From Arcuatula senhousia (taxonomy: Eukaryota; Mollusca; Bivalvia; Mytilida; Mytilidae): a stretch of DNA of 64,000 nt. Below, in pieces: positions 1-11,639 of the stretch. The DNA lies in NCBI GenBank assembly GCA_963971305.1, contig OZ020307.1:4229501-4293500 (forward strand). Reading direction: 5' to 3'. Below the pieces are notes generated by a model. It did no database searches, was not told where the DNA came from, and saw only the letters and a list, made by a program, of their open reading frames with translations. Both the position numbers and the translations under genes were made by a program. The stretch's first letter is position 1. Each line of letters opens with the position of its first letter.

Positions 1-34
1 GAGGAATTTTCTACTTCGGTTCGACATCATATTT

Positions 35-1264
35 AGCTCACCTTACCCAAAGGGTCATGTGAGCTATTGTCATCACTTGGCGTCCGTCGTCCGTCCGTCC
101 ATCCGTAAACTTTTTAAAACGTTAACTCCTCTGACACCATAAGTCCAATTGCAACCAAACTTGGTATGGTTGTTCATTAGCATTCGGTGCTTAGAAATGA
201 TGTAATGATTTTTGATTCGTCGTAAAACATGGCCGCCGTGGCTAAAAAATATAACATAAGGGTAAAATGCAGTTTTTTGCAAATAACTCAAAAACGGCTA
301 CAGATATCAAAATTCTGGCATAGGTTAAAAGTGATCAGCATCTTAAGATGTACCTATCCCGAAATTTCGAAGAAAATCCAACAACCCATGTAGGAGTTAT
401 TGCCCTTTTTTGGATTTTTTGCAAATTTTTTCACCTGTTTAGCTCAATATCTTGAAAACTATACTAGATATTTAAGAAATTTAAATTGCATATTGTTAAG
501 CACATCAAGATCTACAAAATATGTAATAGGTTCAACGTTGTAGGACCTTTTCTTTTTGGAGTTATTGCCATTAGAACGTCAAAATTGAGCATTTTAACAG
601 CTTTTCCTCATTACATTAAAAACGTTAACTCATCTGACACTATAAGTCCAATATTGGAACCAAACTTGGTATAGTTGTTTATTAGCATTAGGTGTATAGA
701 ACTGATGTGTGGATTTTTGATTGGTTGTAAAACATGGCCGCTGTGGCTAAAAAAATAGAACATTGGGGTAAACTGCATTTTTGCTAGTAACTCAAAAAGG
801 GTGACAGATTTTAAAATTTTGATCAGCACCTTAAGATTCACCAGCTCTGAAATTTTGAAGATGATCCAACAACCCATGAAAGAGTTATTGCTCTTTTATT
901 TTAATTTTTTTATGAAGTTTGCACTTACAAAAATCTTTTAAGCTCAATCTTAAAATCTATATGAGATATTTAAGAAATGTGAATTGCAAATTGTTAAGCA
1001 CATTATGATGTACAAAATATAAAATAAGGTCAAGATTGTAATACTGTTCTTTTAAGAGGTTATTCCTCTTAGAATGTTGAAGGAAAGAAAATTATTAAAA
1101 GAATATTACTCTGTACAATCATTACTACATTAAGTTAAACCATATTGTCAGATGACCCCCTTATTAAACTTATGACCCTTTCAATGTCAAATAGATTGCC
1201 TAATAACCTTTACTTCAGGCACATATGTCAGGTGAGCGATTCAGGCTCCTGGGAGCCTCTTGTT
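35..1264 (+). repeat. Dispersed repeat A (full-length copy)
   Basis: Begins AGCTCACCTTACCC and ends with GAGCGATTCAGGCTCCTGGG followed by AGCCTCTTGTT. The inside holds two diverged units, each with a CATGGCCGCnGTGGCTAAAA core. The same ends bracket copies at 38.1 and 45.6 kb. No coding capacity was seen; it is a non-autonomous mobile element of unknown class. Short open frames here are repeat translations. Confidence 0.75.
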
Positions 1265-1413
1265 CGTTTTATACACGGTCTTTGACTTTGTTATTTTCAT
1301 ATTAAACTTTTATTTAGATATAAATGTCCTGATTATAGCTGCAATATCATTGACAGAACATACATCAGTAAACTCGTCAACCCCAATTGCTGATTGAAAA
1401 ACCCAAAACTAAC

Positions 1414-1488
1414 CTCGTGGCATTATCGTTGCCTACATAGTTTGAACAGCTGTCAAATTGAATGTTGCTTCCAAGGTACTGCACCATT
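1414..1488 (-). CDS. Secreted-protein gene, exon 9
   Basis: The acceptor is ttttcag|AATGG and the donor is ACGAG|GTTAGT, phase 2 to 2. The exon encodes MVQYLGSNIQFDSCSNYVGN. If the donor were not used, the frame would stop 12 codons later; the good donor argues that the gene continues left of the window. Confidence 0.62.
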
Positions 1489-4400
1489 CTGAAAAAAAAG
1501 AGAAACAATATATGTAATCTTCCATAACTTTAAACATTAAAGCAAATAAATTGCTACTAAAATAAGCACAAACTCATCAATGAACTTTGGAGTACTTGTA
1601 CATAATCTTCCAATTGAATATGTGACAACAGAAGCTGACCTCTAATCAAAAATGTGCTTTAACGTCTAGCCTGTAACGTACGATTGTTTTTTTGGCTGCA
1701 TACAAAAGAATCTGAACACGGAAACTGGTCCCCTGACATCGTGAGGTTGTTTACCTGCTGAAGTCGACATCCATGGATCTGTCAATAGGTTCGTCTACCA
1801 CGCCCACTATGGCCTGGGGGTCAGAATAACCATCAGGATAGTAGGCACCATTTGCCACACTGTCTACACTGGAACAATCAGGTATCTTCTGGGGGTCTAT
1901 TGAAGAAATAAAGAAGGTTCCATTTAAAATTTTAAATGTTATTTGTAAAATCGGTGTTAGTTAGATATTTTTCAGCGAGCATCGATATTTACAACTTATT
2001 ATAAACTTAGTCTTACCCAGTCCTGCACCAATATGCGCATAGGGGTCAAAGCCCACAGAAAACCCGTTAAACGTCGGACCGTCTGAATCACTTGGACCTT
2101 TCATATGAACATGAACCCCGTCAGATAACTTTTCAATTCCAATGTCTCGTTCCAATTTCTACAAGAAATAAATAGTGTTGATAAACTATATGCAGTGATA
2201 ATAAGATAGGTGTAACACTCAAGGCATTGATTTGTTATTTTAGATTCTGAAGGACCAAAATTGAACATTTGAATATAAAGATGACAGGATGAAACAAAAG
2301 AAAACAGACTATAACTTAGTTAATGCGTAGAATAAATCATACCAAAGTCAAATGTGATCTAATCATTACTTGAACAGACTTCACAACACCTCCATCTTCC
2401 CCCAAACTACACACCGAAAATTAAAAAAACAAAACAAAAACAAAAACAGCTTAAAAAGAATGCATTTTCAGACAGATTTAGAGCAAATGGGAGTAACAGT
2501 AAGACTATAATCGATTTACGGTACTTGCCATCATGGGGACAGGGCAGTGGTTTAGAACCGCTGTCACGATATCATCCACACTACCAGTGACGCCGCTGGC
2601 AAACTTCAATTCTACACCAGCACCGCTCCTGTAGTACAAATCATTTTCGTCCGTACTACCTCCGATATCATCAGCTGTCTGGAACCCCTTTGTTACTACA
2701 ACCTGAAAACAATTTTAATTTCAAAGTACAATTTCTGGTTTTATAAAGGCTTTTAGTCTCTTTTCCTTTTGGTATAATATATATCATTTAGCAAGTTCAT
2801 TTTGTTTTTTAAGTATCCTTCATTGTCCCCAGTTGAAAACGAAAATGCAATTGACTTAATATATATCTTAGAATATAAAAAAGATACCCTTTTGGACATA
2901 GAATTGTTAGCAAAGAAATTTAAGACAACAACAAAAATAAGCTTTGAGGAAGATTCTTGAGATGTGGCGTGGTTAAACTATTTTTGTCCACTGATTTTTA
3001 CAAAATCACAAAAACAAGAAGCTCCCCGGGTCCTGGATCGCTCACCTAATCATTACAGCTTCTTTACTAGACTGCAAAATGGTCTACATATACCTGGTCA
3101 GAAGCATTCGGGAAAATAGTTAGGATGTGGAATACTCTAACGATCAAGTACACAAAGTTACAAAAAAGATTCTCAAAGATTTAAAATCGATAGAAAAACA
3201 GATCCAATGTTGATGCTGCATACAAAATTTCAATAAACTATGATTAATTATTGCTGAGCAAACTGTGTTTAACTGTTAGAAAACGCAAAACTTCACCAAT
3301 TTAGATCTCGGATTTTTACTTCGTATAATAATGTTAAAATTTAGACACAGAGGAATTCTTTATAGAAATAATTGTTATTGGTTGTTATTGTCAGCTTGCT
3401 AAGTGGCATATGTCTAATGATGTATTAAATTCAATCAAAGACCGACGACACAACACTTCAAACAGTTAAGTCATTCAGCAACGTACAAGTACCAAAACAC
3501 TTGATCACTATAAGATGCTTCAAATTAACACAAGGCAAAAAAGAAGAATTGGTATTGTAAAGAAAATATCAAATCACTGTGTATTTCTACAAAAACGTAG
3601 AAGTTTAACAGATTCGATCATATACTCGTTATATTTGAACATAGGGACCTAATCTTTGACAAAAATAATTAATATTCTTGACTAGCTAGTGGCCGTCAGC
3701 TAAATAAGCAACATTGCCATAAAACTTGATGAGTAAGTTCATTTCTTTCTTTTTTTACGCATCAAGTTATGGACCGCCCATTTAACTTGAAGGGTGTAGG
3801 GGGCTTGGTTTTATCCTAAAAATATTTTGATAATAATTTGTAATGAAAAATACATTCTGGCAGCAGAGGTTGAGAGAAAAAATATTCTGAGGGAAGATAT
3901 CTGTCATAAGAAAAAATGCCAATAATGAAAAAAAATATTCTGTCGTGACGCTTTCCGGAATTTTTTTTTGGCCAAATCCCCCCCCCCCAAAAAAAACCCA
4001 AAACCCCAAGCCCCCTCAAGTAAAATGGTCGGTCCATTAGTAGTAAATAAATCTTGAAGATCCTTTGTAACACATCAAATATGTAATAACTTTCAGTATA
4101 TGTTTTTTTGATGGTCGAAAATCGCTTTCGTCATTGCTCTGCTTTCATGAGAAAATTGAGTAATGATAATAAAGCAAAACTGGAAAAAATACAAATAATA
4201 CCAATTATTAAGCTGCTCATTAGGTTTCATTTATTAATGATTAATAACAGTTTCATGTCTCTCTGAGAGTCTACTTACCTTGCAAGGTACCTTGGAATTG
4301 GAATCCGTGGAATTGCACTAAACAAATTAATTTTAAGTATATATTCATTTTACCTTGTTTTTATGTTTTACAGTTAGGGCCTAGATGACAATTGAGGTGC

Positions 4401-7400
4401 AAATGGCTGCAAACCTATTTCAATATCAGTTATCGATGAAAAAGTCCCATTCAGTTAACAGTTAAGATGAATAAGAACAAACATTGATGTTGATACTTAA
4501 AATGTGGCACAGTTATAATAGATTTGTAACCCAAACAAAGCACGAAAATAAAACACAGAGAAACCTAAAGACACAAAACAAGTAAAAGTGAGACATAGAG
4601 GACTCGCTGTTACTGACAGATAGCTCTTTTTCTTCGATTCTATTCTTTACAAACCATTTGTACCTTTTTTAATGATAGTAATTAAATGTGCACACTCGTA
4701 CCTTTATAGATGAAATTGAACTAAAACCTGCTTTTCATTTACCATTGATTTTACCACAACCTAATTCAAGGCATAGAATTTACTTACGTTGCATGTTACC
4801 GGGGAATTCATGGAATTAATACACTAAATAAGCGAATCAATTATATATGCAAGTACAAAATGTACAAATATACCTCTCACTTTTAACATTTTTTTCAGTT
4901 TTCATACATTATGAATAACCGCAAAATAACATTTCCCCCCAAAAAACCTGTGTTTGTTTTTTACTTGCTAAATCAAGGGGTATTTCCGGCTACGTTTAAC
5001 AAATCAATCTGTTATTGACTTTTAACAAAGAAAAGGACAAAACAAAGAAAGGTAGACAGCGGTCTAATCCTAATCTGCTGTCTACATTTTTCTCATATTG
5101 TTCTTTTCTTTGTCAAAAATCACACACCGTTAATTATTTTGGACCGTCTTCAGTTTGTCAGCGGTAAACTAAAGCCAGTGATAGATACCCAGATGAAACA
5201 TCGACAGACTTGTGTTACCGCCCCTGATTTTCCCACGCTTGTCCAATTGCAGTTGAGGCCGGAAATGCCAGCCTAAAATATTGATGACTCGGAAGAATCT
5301 TTACCATACCTGGGTCCCATCATTCCTTAGCTGTGACATGGCCGCCTGGATACATTTAAGAAAGGTTGGGTGTGCTCGGAAATAGAGTGAGCTTGGAGAC
5401 TTGAAATCTCGGATGAGAATGTTCAGAGTCAGTGCTCTGGTGTCTGGGTCACTGTTGGCTTTGAACAGGTAACTTCCTAAAAACAAAGTTATAAAGTAAA
5501 TAACAAAAGAAAAACCTAATTGACAAACTTGTCAAAATGGTTCTGTCATATCATAGGCATGTACTAGTAAGTTAAACTTGGTTTCAATTTATGGCACAAA
5601 ACATTTCTATTTAAACGCATGGAGGTAATTCACCGTCGAGACCATCAACTGTAATGAAATTTATATATCCATGTACTGTAATAATTCCACCTTTCAGATT
5701 TTCTAACTTATTTGTCTATCTCACCTGTGTCTTTGGGATCTTCATGTTTGACTTTATCACTTCCCAATAGATCAGGATCTACCACTGTCAAGGTAACCTG
5801 CGTGTCAAAGGTTATAGCTAAAAATAGAAGACGCACAAAAGTCAACTACGTGTCAAAGGTTATAGCTGGAAAATAGAACACAAAGAAAGGTCGACAATAT
5901 GTGAAAGATGTTCAAACGTTACCTTTGTGTCAAAGGTTATAGATGGAAAATTAAAGACTTGCAAAGTTCAAGATCTGTGTGATCGAGGTTATAGCTGGAA
6001 AATAAAAGATGTATAAAGGTCAGATTGATGTCAAAGGTTAAAAATTAAAGCTTGAAAATAGAAGATATACAATTGTCAGCTTGGAGTCAAAGGTTATAGA
6101 TGGAAAATGGAAAGCATTAAAATGTCAGATTGAAAGGCTAAAACTGGAGAATAGAACATAGCAAAGTCAGCTTGGTGACAAAGGTTATAGCTGGAAAATA
6201 GAAGGCCTTAAAGCATTTTGGAATACAGTTTGTTAGCTATACAAATCAGGCAATGACATGTTGACCAGTCTGTTTTACCAGCACTCGCTGATTTTGTTAA
6301 AGTTAGTAGGAAAACTTATTTAAATCTTAAGTAAATGGATATCATTATTTTTTTAAAAACACATTTACTGTTGCTTGGTGCAAATATCATATTATTAAAG
6401 TAACGAAAAAAAGTTAACGGTTCGCTCAATCTTCAGTGGCGTGAAAGAGAGCTTTGATTATAAAAAAAATAAACATCAGTAAGGAATGTGAGCTAATATT
6501 TTTAACAATAAGTAGAGTACAGTAGTTTTATATCTAAATTAAAACACGAAGCCAAAGCAAAGAACAAGCATTCAAATATAGAAGTGGTGGTTTGGAGTAA
6601 GCTTGAAGACGCCCTACACACATCTTGCATTTTTAAGTGATTATACTTTTTATATTGTTGTAAATTTTGTACTTCTTTGAGGTAGTTTGGAAAAGGAATA
6701 ATATATGCTTAAAATAGCAAACAATAATAAACATCGATCATATTTTGAAGAAGAAAAAAAAGATTTCAAAGTCACAAATTGTATTGAATAATTAAACAGT
6801 GAGTCCCAAGAGCAGTAGAAAACAGATAAAAAACTGTTTAAAGCTGTAACTACATTTTCTTTGATATTTCATAAGTGATATTCAAGTTGATTGGGACAAC
6901 ATTTCCTCCTCGAGAACCTGGGTCGATTCTCGTTTTAATGCCTGCTTCTTGTCTTCTACCTTTACTGTACCTGTGTTTATGTTAACTTATGTGATTACTA
7001 ATATCTATTGGGCCTATTTGTGTTTTTATTTGTTTTGATTCGAGGTTGGAAGTTGGTACTACTGTTTCCCTTCATTAGTCATTTGAACCATCCGACCTGA
7101 ATTGATTGACCGTTTGTTTTATCTGTAATATTGCAAAACTTCAGTACTGATAATTTATAAAGTTAAGGTTAGTGAGGACACCTAACCCCAAAAATAGTGG
7201 CGAATTTAAAATGTCCAATTGTTTAATATATTAATATTAGGTATATTCTTTATCTTGTGTAAAAATATTGGACCCCCTTTCCAGGCTTGTTTTCCCAAAA
7301 TTAAGGCTCAAAGTTTTCCCAAATTACTATAGATTTTATAGGAAAGGCCAAATAATTAGCATAAAATCTTGTCACAGAAAAAATCCACGAATTTAAATTT

Positions 7401-10400
7401 TATTTTTATTTGATAAAAATCAATGAAATACAATATATTTTGAAATAAAACAATAAAAACTGGGGGTCACCAGCTTACTTTTCTTTCTACAATACAAATC
7501 TTTGTAATTTTTTTGCCATTTTTCAAATGGATTATCTCCCTTGTTTTATTTGAAAATTTTATTTATAAGGAATAGTTTTTTTATTTGTATTAAAATTAAT
7601 TTATTTTGATTAAGTTTTATTAAATGAAACTATTCAACACAAGTTTCAAGGTATTTGTGACATTTGCACTTGTTTTTTGCATTTTTAGCTGTTTTTGGTC
7701 ACATGACAGGTGTCCTCACTAACCTTAATTTTGAAAGTATTTTTTTTTCATTTTAACCAATGTCAAAAGGACATACTTCACTACGTACCATATTTGGCCC
7801 TAAATTTCGGCAAAATTTAAAAATTGCTTTACTTGAACAATTTGATGATAAAAGTAAATTTAAATTAATCATATCTTAAAAATTTGTTTCCTTTTTCAAA
7901 ACAATTAATAATGTTGCGTTTTATTGGGGTCACGAAAAGTAGTCGTTTAGCACAATCATCAGAATTGGCCAATTTGGGGATTTGGGGCATAGTTTTTGTG
8001 ATATAGAGATGGAGCATCGTCTAGCCAACAATTTTTTTACTTGAAATATATTCATTTAAAAGTATTAGATCAAATCAGATGATAACCTTTTCTTGTATCA
8101 GGGTGCTCCACAACCAAAAGTGTAAAAATTGGTAGATTTTTACAATTTTTCTTAAAATTTTGCTAAATTACCATTTTTGAGAGCCCATGCATATAATGGT
8201 CAACATTTATGAAAAATATTAACAAGGATAAGTATAATTAAAATATAATAATTGTATACCCCTTTTAGCCAAAAAACTGTTCAAGTGAAACAAGTTTCAA
8301 ATTTTGACCCAATTGATATAACTGGGGCCAAATATGGCACTTTAGATGTCTTTTTACGCTTTTAGCCTCAAAAACCAATCTAACCATTACATGCTGAGCA
8401 GATCTGAATTAAAAGACATGACACTTTACTTATTAGGTTGTGGACAGAGGATACCATATCCCATGTCCCACCTTGCGTCCACCCTCTTCCACCTTCCACT
8501 CCTCCCCTCCCCTCCCACCCCCAACTACCTCTTCTACAACATCCCTTTTAAGTCGTCCGTCCCCTCACTTATCTTTTTCAAGGCTTCACATGTTGTTCTT
8601 TAAACAAATGACAAAACTTATTTAAAGACAAAATTTGTAAAACTTCTGTAAGTAATATAAAACTACATGGCATTTACTTATTAACAATTACTGACACTTG
8701 GAAATTATTCTTAAGATTGTATAAAGTTGCCAATTAGAAACTAAAGAAAAATCCATTAGTTTGGCTGAACAATACAATGAGGTTTTTTTATTTATAAATT
8801 AAAGGTAAATATTTTCCTTGTTAAAAATGCGATAAAATTTAAAGTCGACGTGGTTCTAAACGATTGGTTTCATATTTGGAGCACTGTTGATAATTTGAAT
8901 TGAGTTTAAAGAGACTTCAAACTTTCCACTTGAGATAGATGTAGTATATATCCCCAAAAGACAGAAAGTCGATACTGGATCATTGTTGAATTGCTTTAAC
9001 TTTCATTCTCCGATGTACACGTGTACTTCCCAAATAATCTCACATTCATCCTGATCAAGACTTCAAAGTCGGTTAAAAAACATGATAACTCTATATCAAG
9101 ATTGATAGATCCTATCATGTTGTTGGGTGCACTCAAAGAAATTCTAGGAGCCAGGTGATTCGGTAGGGGATCCTGGAACCGGCTTACAAAGATGCCTTAA
9201 GATAAGACATGTCTTAGTCCCAAGTTTTTTAGATTAAAAAAAGGTTGTACGTGCATACAAAATCACCCATTATGTGTGGACTTTCAATGGTATCTTTTAC
9301 TTTAGCGGGTCCAGAGGGGGTGTACCATTGGTTAGAACATCATTTGCCCTGAAAATTTTGTAAGTTTCCTTAAGATTTTCGGCAAGTTTGGTATGGAACC
9401 CCACTTTCGAAAATTTCTGGATCCGCCCTTGCAGTTAGTCTTTTCATTTATCGCTGTGAAATGGAACTTGGCCAAGCTAGATGTCCTAGAACAAGTACCA
9501 GGGAGGGGGAATGAAGGAAATGAATTTATTTAAAAATCTGGACAGTTTAATACTTATTCCAAGAACTTTATACAACGATTACAGAGAGTACTAAGTAAAA
9601 CACAAAAGAATAAAAACTTAAAAACTTTAAAAATCTCAATCTTATCTAATGTTTTGTAACAAATATATGGCAATTATCAACAAAATATATAATGACCTGA
9701 AAACCTGATGCGTTGCATGGTTAAAAATTCTAGATAAATGAATGATAAATTGGGAAGTAATTTCATTTATTTTATGAGAAAATAAGCGATGTTTTTTTTT
9801 ATAGAAATATGTACATATAAACTTGACAGAAATAGAAAACAAAATAACACAAGATACCACCGTTGACCGATTGATTTTTTTTTTCACCTGACCATTAAGG
9901 CCACTCTTTTGGTAACTCTTCTGTAATTCCACTGTGTTGGTTAATTTCTAAATTATAATTTTTGGAAGTTCTAGCTGTTTTGTTCTATTTTGAATATTGA
10001 TAAAAAACTTAAACTTTTATCCCTGTGGTTTCTTTGATATGATTGACAAAAGCGAAATATCAGCTGAATAATGATGACGAAACGTATATGTTATTTCTCA
10101 CCCCAGTGAATTATAAAGCTTATCAATAAAGTAATGTGGTGTTGTTGACTTGGGCTGGAAATTCCAAGTCAACTCGGTACATTCAAGTCCTATCTCTTTA
10201 GAAAAAGCAGACATGCCCAAAGAGTTGACAACAGTTTGAGTTAAAACAGAATTGTCAACCGACAGCCATGTTAAATGTATCAAAATGGGCTTATTTCGAG
10301 TCAAAAAATAAATGAAGACACAAAAAAAAAAAACAAAGACAGAACAGACATACGGACTTGATAAACTGTAAGGGTGTTCACTGTATGATGTAGATTACGA

Positions 10401-10897
10401 TAGGTCTACATGCTCTTGATTTTTGTCGCCGAGAGTTTAATTTTTCAGGCAACATTTTATAAAGGAGAAAGTTAAACCTAAAATAATATCTTAAGTACAT
10501 CGAACCTCAAATAGAAATAGCAATTCAACAACACTTTAGTACTGACTTACAGTCATTGTAATTTTTTGTCATTTTGGAAAAGTGAATTGAAAAATAAAAA
10601 TAAATACGTTTTCATAATAAATTATTATCACTTCTATAATAGCCAAGACATTTTATTCTCAAATAGTTCGGCATGTTTTGTTACTCGATATCAAAGCATG
10701 GGTTGTAACTTATTTATAAGTTTGATAAATAAAACAAAATTTGCTGAGAATTTATCAAGTATATTTACATGATAAAGTTATCTAAAAAAAAAAATCGGGA
10801 CACATTTCCTGTTTTCTACCAATTAAAGACATTACTTACATTCCGTTAACACAGAGGTAAATCCCAGACAAAAACACGTTAAAAACAGTAGATCCAT
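1414..10897 (-). CDS. Secreted protein with possible degenerate hedgehog/DD-peptidase-like domain; nine exons, 3' end outside window
   Basis: Exons in transcript order are 10897-10840, 5817-5725, 5476-5310, 4823-4788, 4317-4279, 2702-2529, 2158-2017, 1896-1755 and 1488-1414. They total 926 coding nt (308 codons plus 2) with all phases matching. The first 18 residues form a hydrophobic signal peptide (MDLLFLTCFCLGFTSVLT), so the product is probably secreted. Exons 4 and 5 are short Cys/Asn/Ser-rich cassettes. Residues about 90-210 follow the order helix, VVVTKGFQ strand, YYRSGAGVEL, then VHVHM. This resembles the hedgehog/peptidase M15 fold with the first metal His replaced and Asp changed to Glu; that assignment is inference. 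The exon 9 donor is phase 2, so coding continues to the left. TATA-like sequences lie within about 110 bp upstream of the start. I cannot name the family with certainty. Confidence 0.72.
1755..1896 (-). CDS. Secreted-protein gene, exon 8
   Basis: The acceptor is tcaatag|ACCCCC and the donor is AGCAG|GTAAAC, phase 1 to 2. The exon encodes DPQKIPDCSSVDSVANGAYY and then an acidic segment ending in MDVDFSR. No known domain was recognised. Confidence 0.68.
2017..2158 (-). CDS. Secreted-protein gene, exon 7
   Basis: The acceptor is cttgtag|AAATTGG and the donor is CTGG|GTAAGA, phase 0 to 1. The exon encodes KLERDIGIEKLSDGVHVHM and then FNGFSVGFDPYAHIGAGLG. The His-x-His pair (about residues 205 and 207) is where a C-terminal metal His would sit in the hedgehog/M15 fold. 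Confidence 0.7.
2529..2702 (-). CDS. Secreted-protein gene, exon 6
   Basis: The acceptor is ttttcag|GTTGTAG. The exon encodes VVVTKGFQTADDIGG, then DLYYRSGAGVELKFASG, then IVTAVLNHCPVPMM. The end is ambiguous: a GC donor (ATG|GCAAGT, end 2529) or a GT donor 9 nt further (ACC|GTAAAT, end 2520). Both keep phase 0, and the second adds Ala-Ser-Thr. The RSGAGVEL segment is where the hedgehog/M15 fold carries its first metal ligands. Confidence 0.68.
3011..3570 (-). repeat. Diverged fragment of dispersed repeat A
   Basis: Starts with an antisense form of the repeat A terminus (AAGCTCCCCGGGTCCTGGATC then GCTCACC). The rest is decayed, with short matches to the tracts near 20.1 and 28.0 kb. It lies in intron 5 of the secreted-protein gene. 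Confidence 0.35.
4279..4317 (-). CDS. Secreted-protein gene, micro-exon 5 (39 nt)
   Basis: A 13-codon symmetric exon between gtttag and GTAAGTA, encoding CNSTDSNSKVPCK. It has the same Cys at both ends and the same Asn/Ser-rich middle as exon 4, so it looks like a tandem exon duplicate. A mutually exclusive or cassette role is possible. Confidence 0.6.
4788..4823 (-). CDS. Secreted-protein gene, micro-exon 4 (36 nt)
   Basis: A 12-codon symmetric (phase 0-0) exon between tatttag and GTAAGTA, encoding CINSMNSPVTCN. It is clearly related in sequence and in both splice sites to the next exon, 470 bp downstream. It can be included or skipped without changing frame. Confidence 0.6.
5310..5476 (-). 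CDS. Secreted-protein gene, exon 3
   Basis: The acceptor is tttttag|GAAGT and the donor is CCCAG|GTATGG, phase 1 to 0. The exon encodes SYLFKANSDPDTRALTLNIL and then FRAHPTFLKCIQAAMSQL, an amphipathic helix-like segment. This is the longest exon of the 5' half and joins in frame to the micro-exons. Confidence 0.72.
5725..5817 (-). CDS. Secreted-protein gene, exon 2
   Basis: The acceptor is tttttag|CTATAACC and the donor is ACAG|GTGAGA, with phase 1 at both ends. The exon encodes a strand-rich segment, ITFDTQVTLTVVDPD, then an acidic/basic stretch. Its acceptor and first ~20 nt are repeated many times in the intron just upstream (see 5790-6215). Confidence 0.7.
5790..6215 (-). repeat. Degenerate tandem repeat of the exon 2 3' splice site
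   Basis: Read on the minus strand, about eight units of 50-60 bp each carry a pyrimidine tract, an acceptor (TTCTATTTTCCAG) and the first bases of exon 2 (CTATAACCTTTGACAC). The right-to-left order ends in the real exon 2 acceptor at 5818. Copies have drifted: several keep an intact AG, others have CATC in place of CAGC. Confidence 0.72.
7163..7728. mobile_element. TTAA-flanked inverted-repeat element, non-autonomous (558 bp)
   Basis: A perfect 17-bp inverted repeat, GGTTAGTGAGGACACCT (7167-7183) against its complement (7708-7724), lies directly between TTAA tetranucleotides at 7163 and 7725. TTAA duplications are the mark of piggyBac-like or Kolobok-type transposases. There is no open frame inside. 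It sits in intron 1 of the secreted-protein gene. Confidence 0.8.
7785..8340. mobile_element. Inverted-repeat element, non-autonomous (556 bp)
   Basis: The ends match as GTACCATATTTGGCCC (7785) and the complement of GTGCCATATTTGGCCC (8340), 15 of 16 positions. No clear target duplication was seen. Its length is nearly the same as the adjacent TTAA element, so the two may share a superfamily. Confidence 0.55.
8341..10839. other. Intron 1 remainder, AT-rich, no gene seen
   Basis: No exon, RNA gene or clear repeat was recognised. A 68-codon minus-strand frame at 10098-10304, ending beside a GTGAGA, has no matching acceptor or homology that I recognise. Confidence 0.5.
10840..10897 (-). CDS. Secreted-protein gene, exon 1 (start codon and signal peptide)
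   Basis: The ATG is at 10897-10895. The 19 complete codons give a Met, a Leu/Phe/Cys-rich core and a small-residue end typical of signal peptides. The donor is GTAAGT after phase 1, and it joins exon 2 5 kb away to make a Ser codon. Intron 1 holds two inverted-repeat elements. Confidence 0.7.
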
Positions 10898-11639
10898 GTT
10901 TCAATACATCCTGGTCTGATCAATAATCTTTCTAGGTACTGGAATATATATATTGTCAATCTTCAAACGGTTCCAGGTGACTTATAACAGCCACCCGTGA
11001 ATGAATAAGGTATTTAAACCCTAAAGGTATGGATCAATGGGAAAATATAAAATATATATAACTAATATTTCTTTTATCTGTACATAGATTTTAATTGTCT
11101 TTTTATGTTGCGAAGAAACAAAATAATTGTGTAAATTATAAAGGATTATCCCCTAGAAATATTAATTTGTTGACATTATTGTATTGTTCCGTTGATTTAA
11201 TTAGCTCACGGGTCAAATTACGTTAATTACAAAGTGACTCAGTGTCAGGGCAATTATGACACAACACAAATTATTTATAAGTAATAAAAAAGTAACCCAG
11301 AAAGGTGAAAAATATAGAAAATTCTTGACCTTTAAAATGATATAGATGTCTTTACATTTCTTAATAACTTTGAAAAGTATACAATAAGATATCTTATAAA
11401 GAAACTAATAAATTACAATTGAACATAAGATATCTTACGTACTAGCGTCTTGCCAAACAACACCTTTCTCAATCTGAAAGTTTTCATTTTACAGGACTAA
11501 CACATGAAATATCTACTTTTGATCTTATACATGTACCCCACATTTGGATCATCTGACAGCTTCGACCTAATGGGGACTTTTCGATGTCGTTGAATATGAA
11601 AAGCCTAAGATCCTTCTGATTTTTCCTTTCTGTCATTCA

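Noticed and set aside
10098..10304. 68-codon minus-strand frame followed by GTGAGA, possible exon
   Set aside because: No acceptor in phase, and exon 1 to exon 2 of the surrounding gene already join in frame without it.
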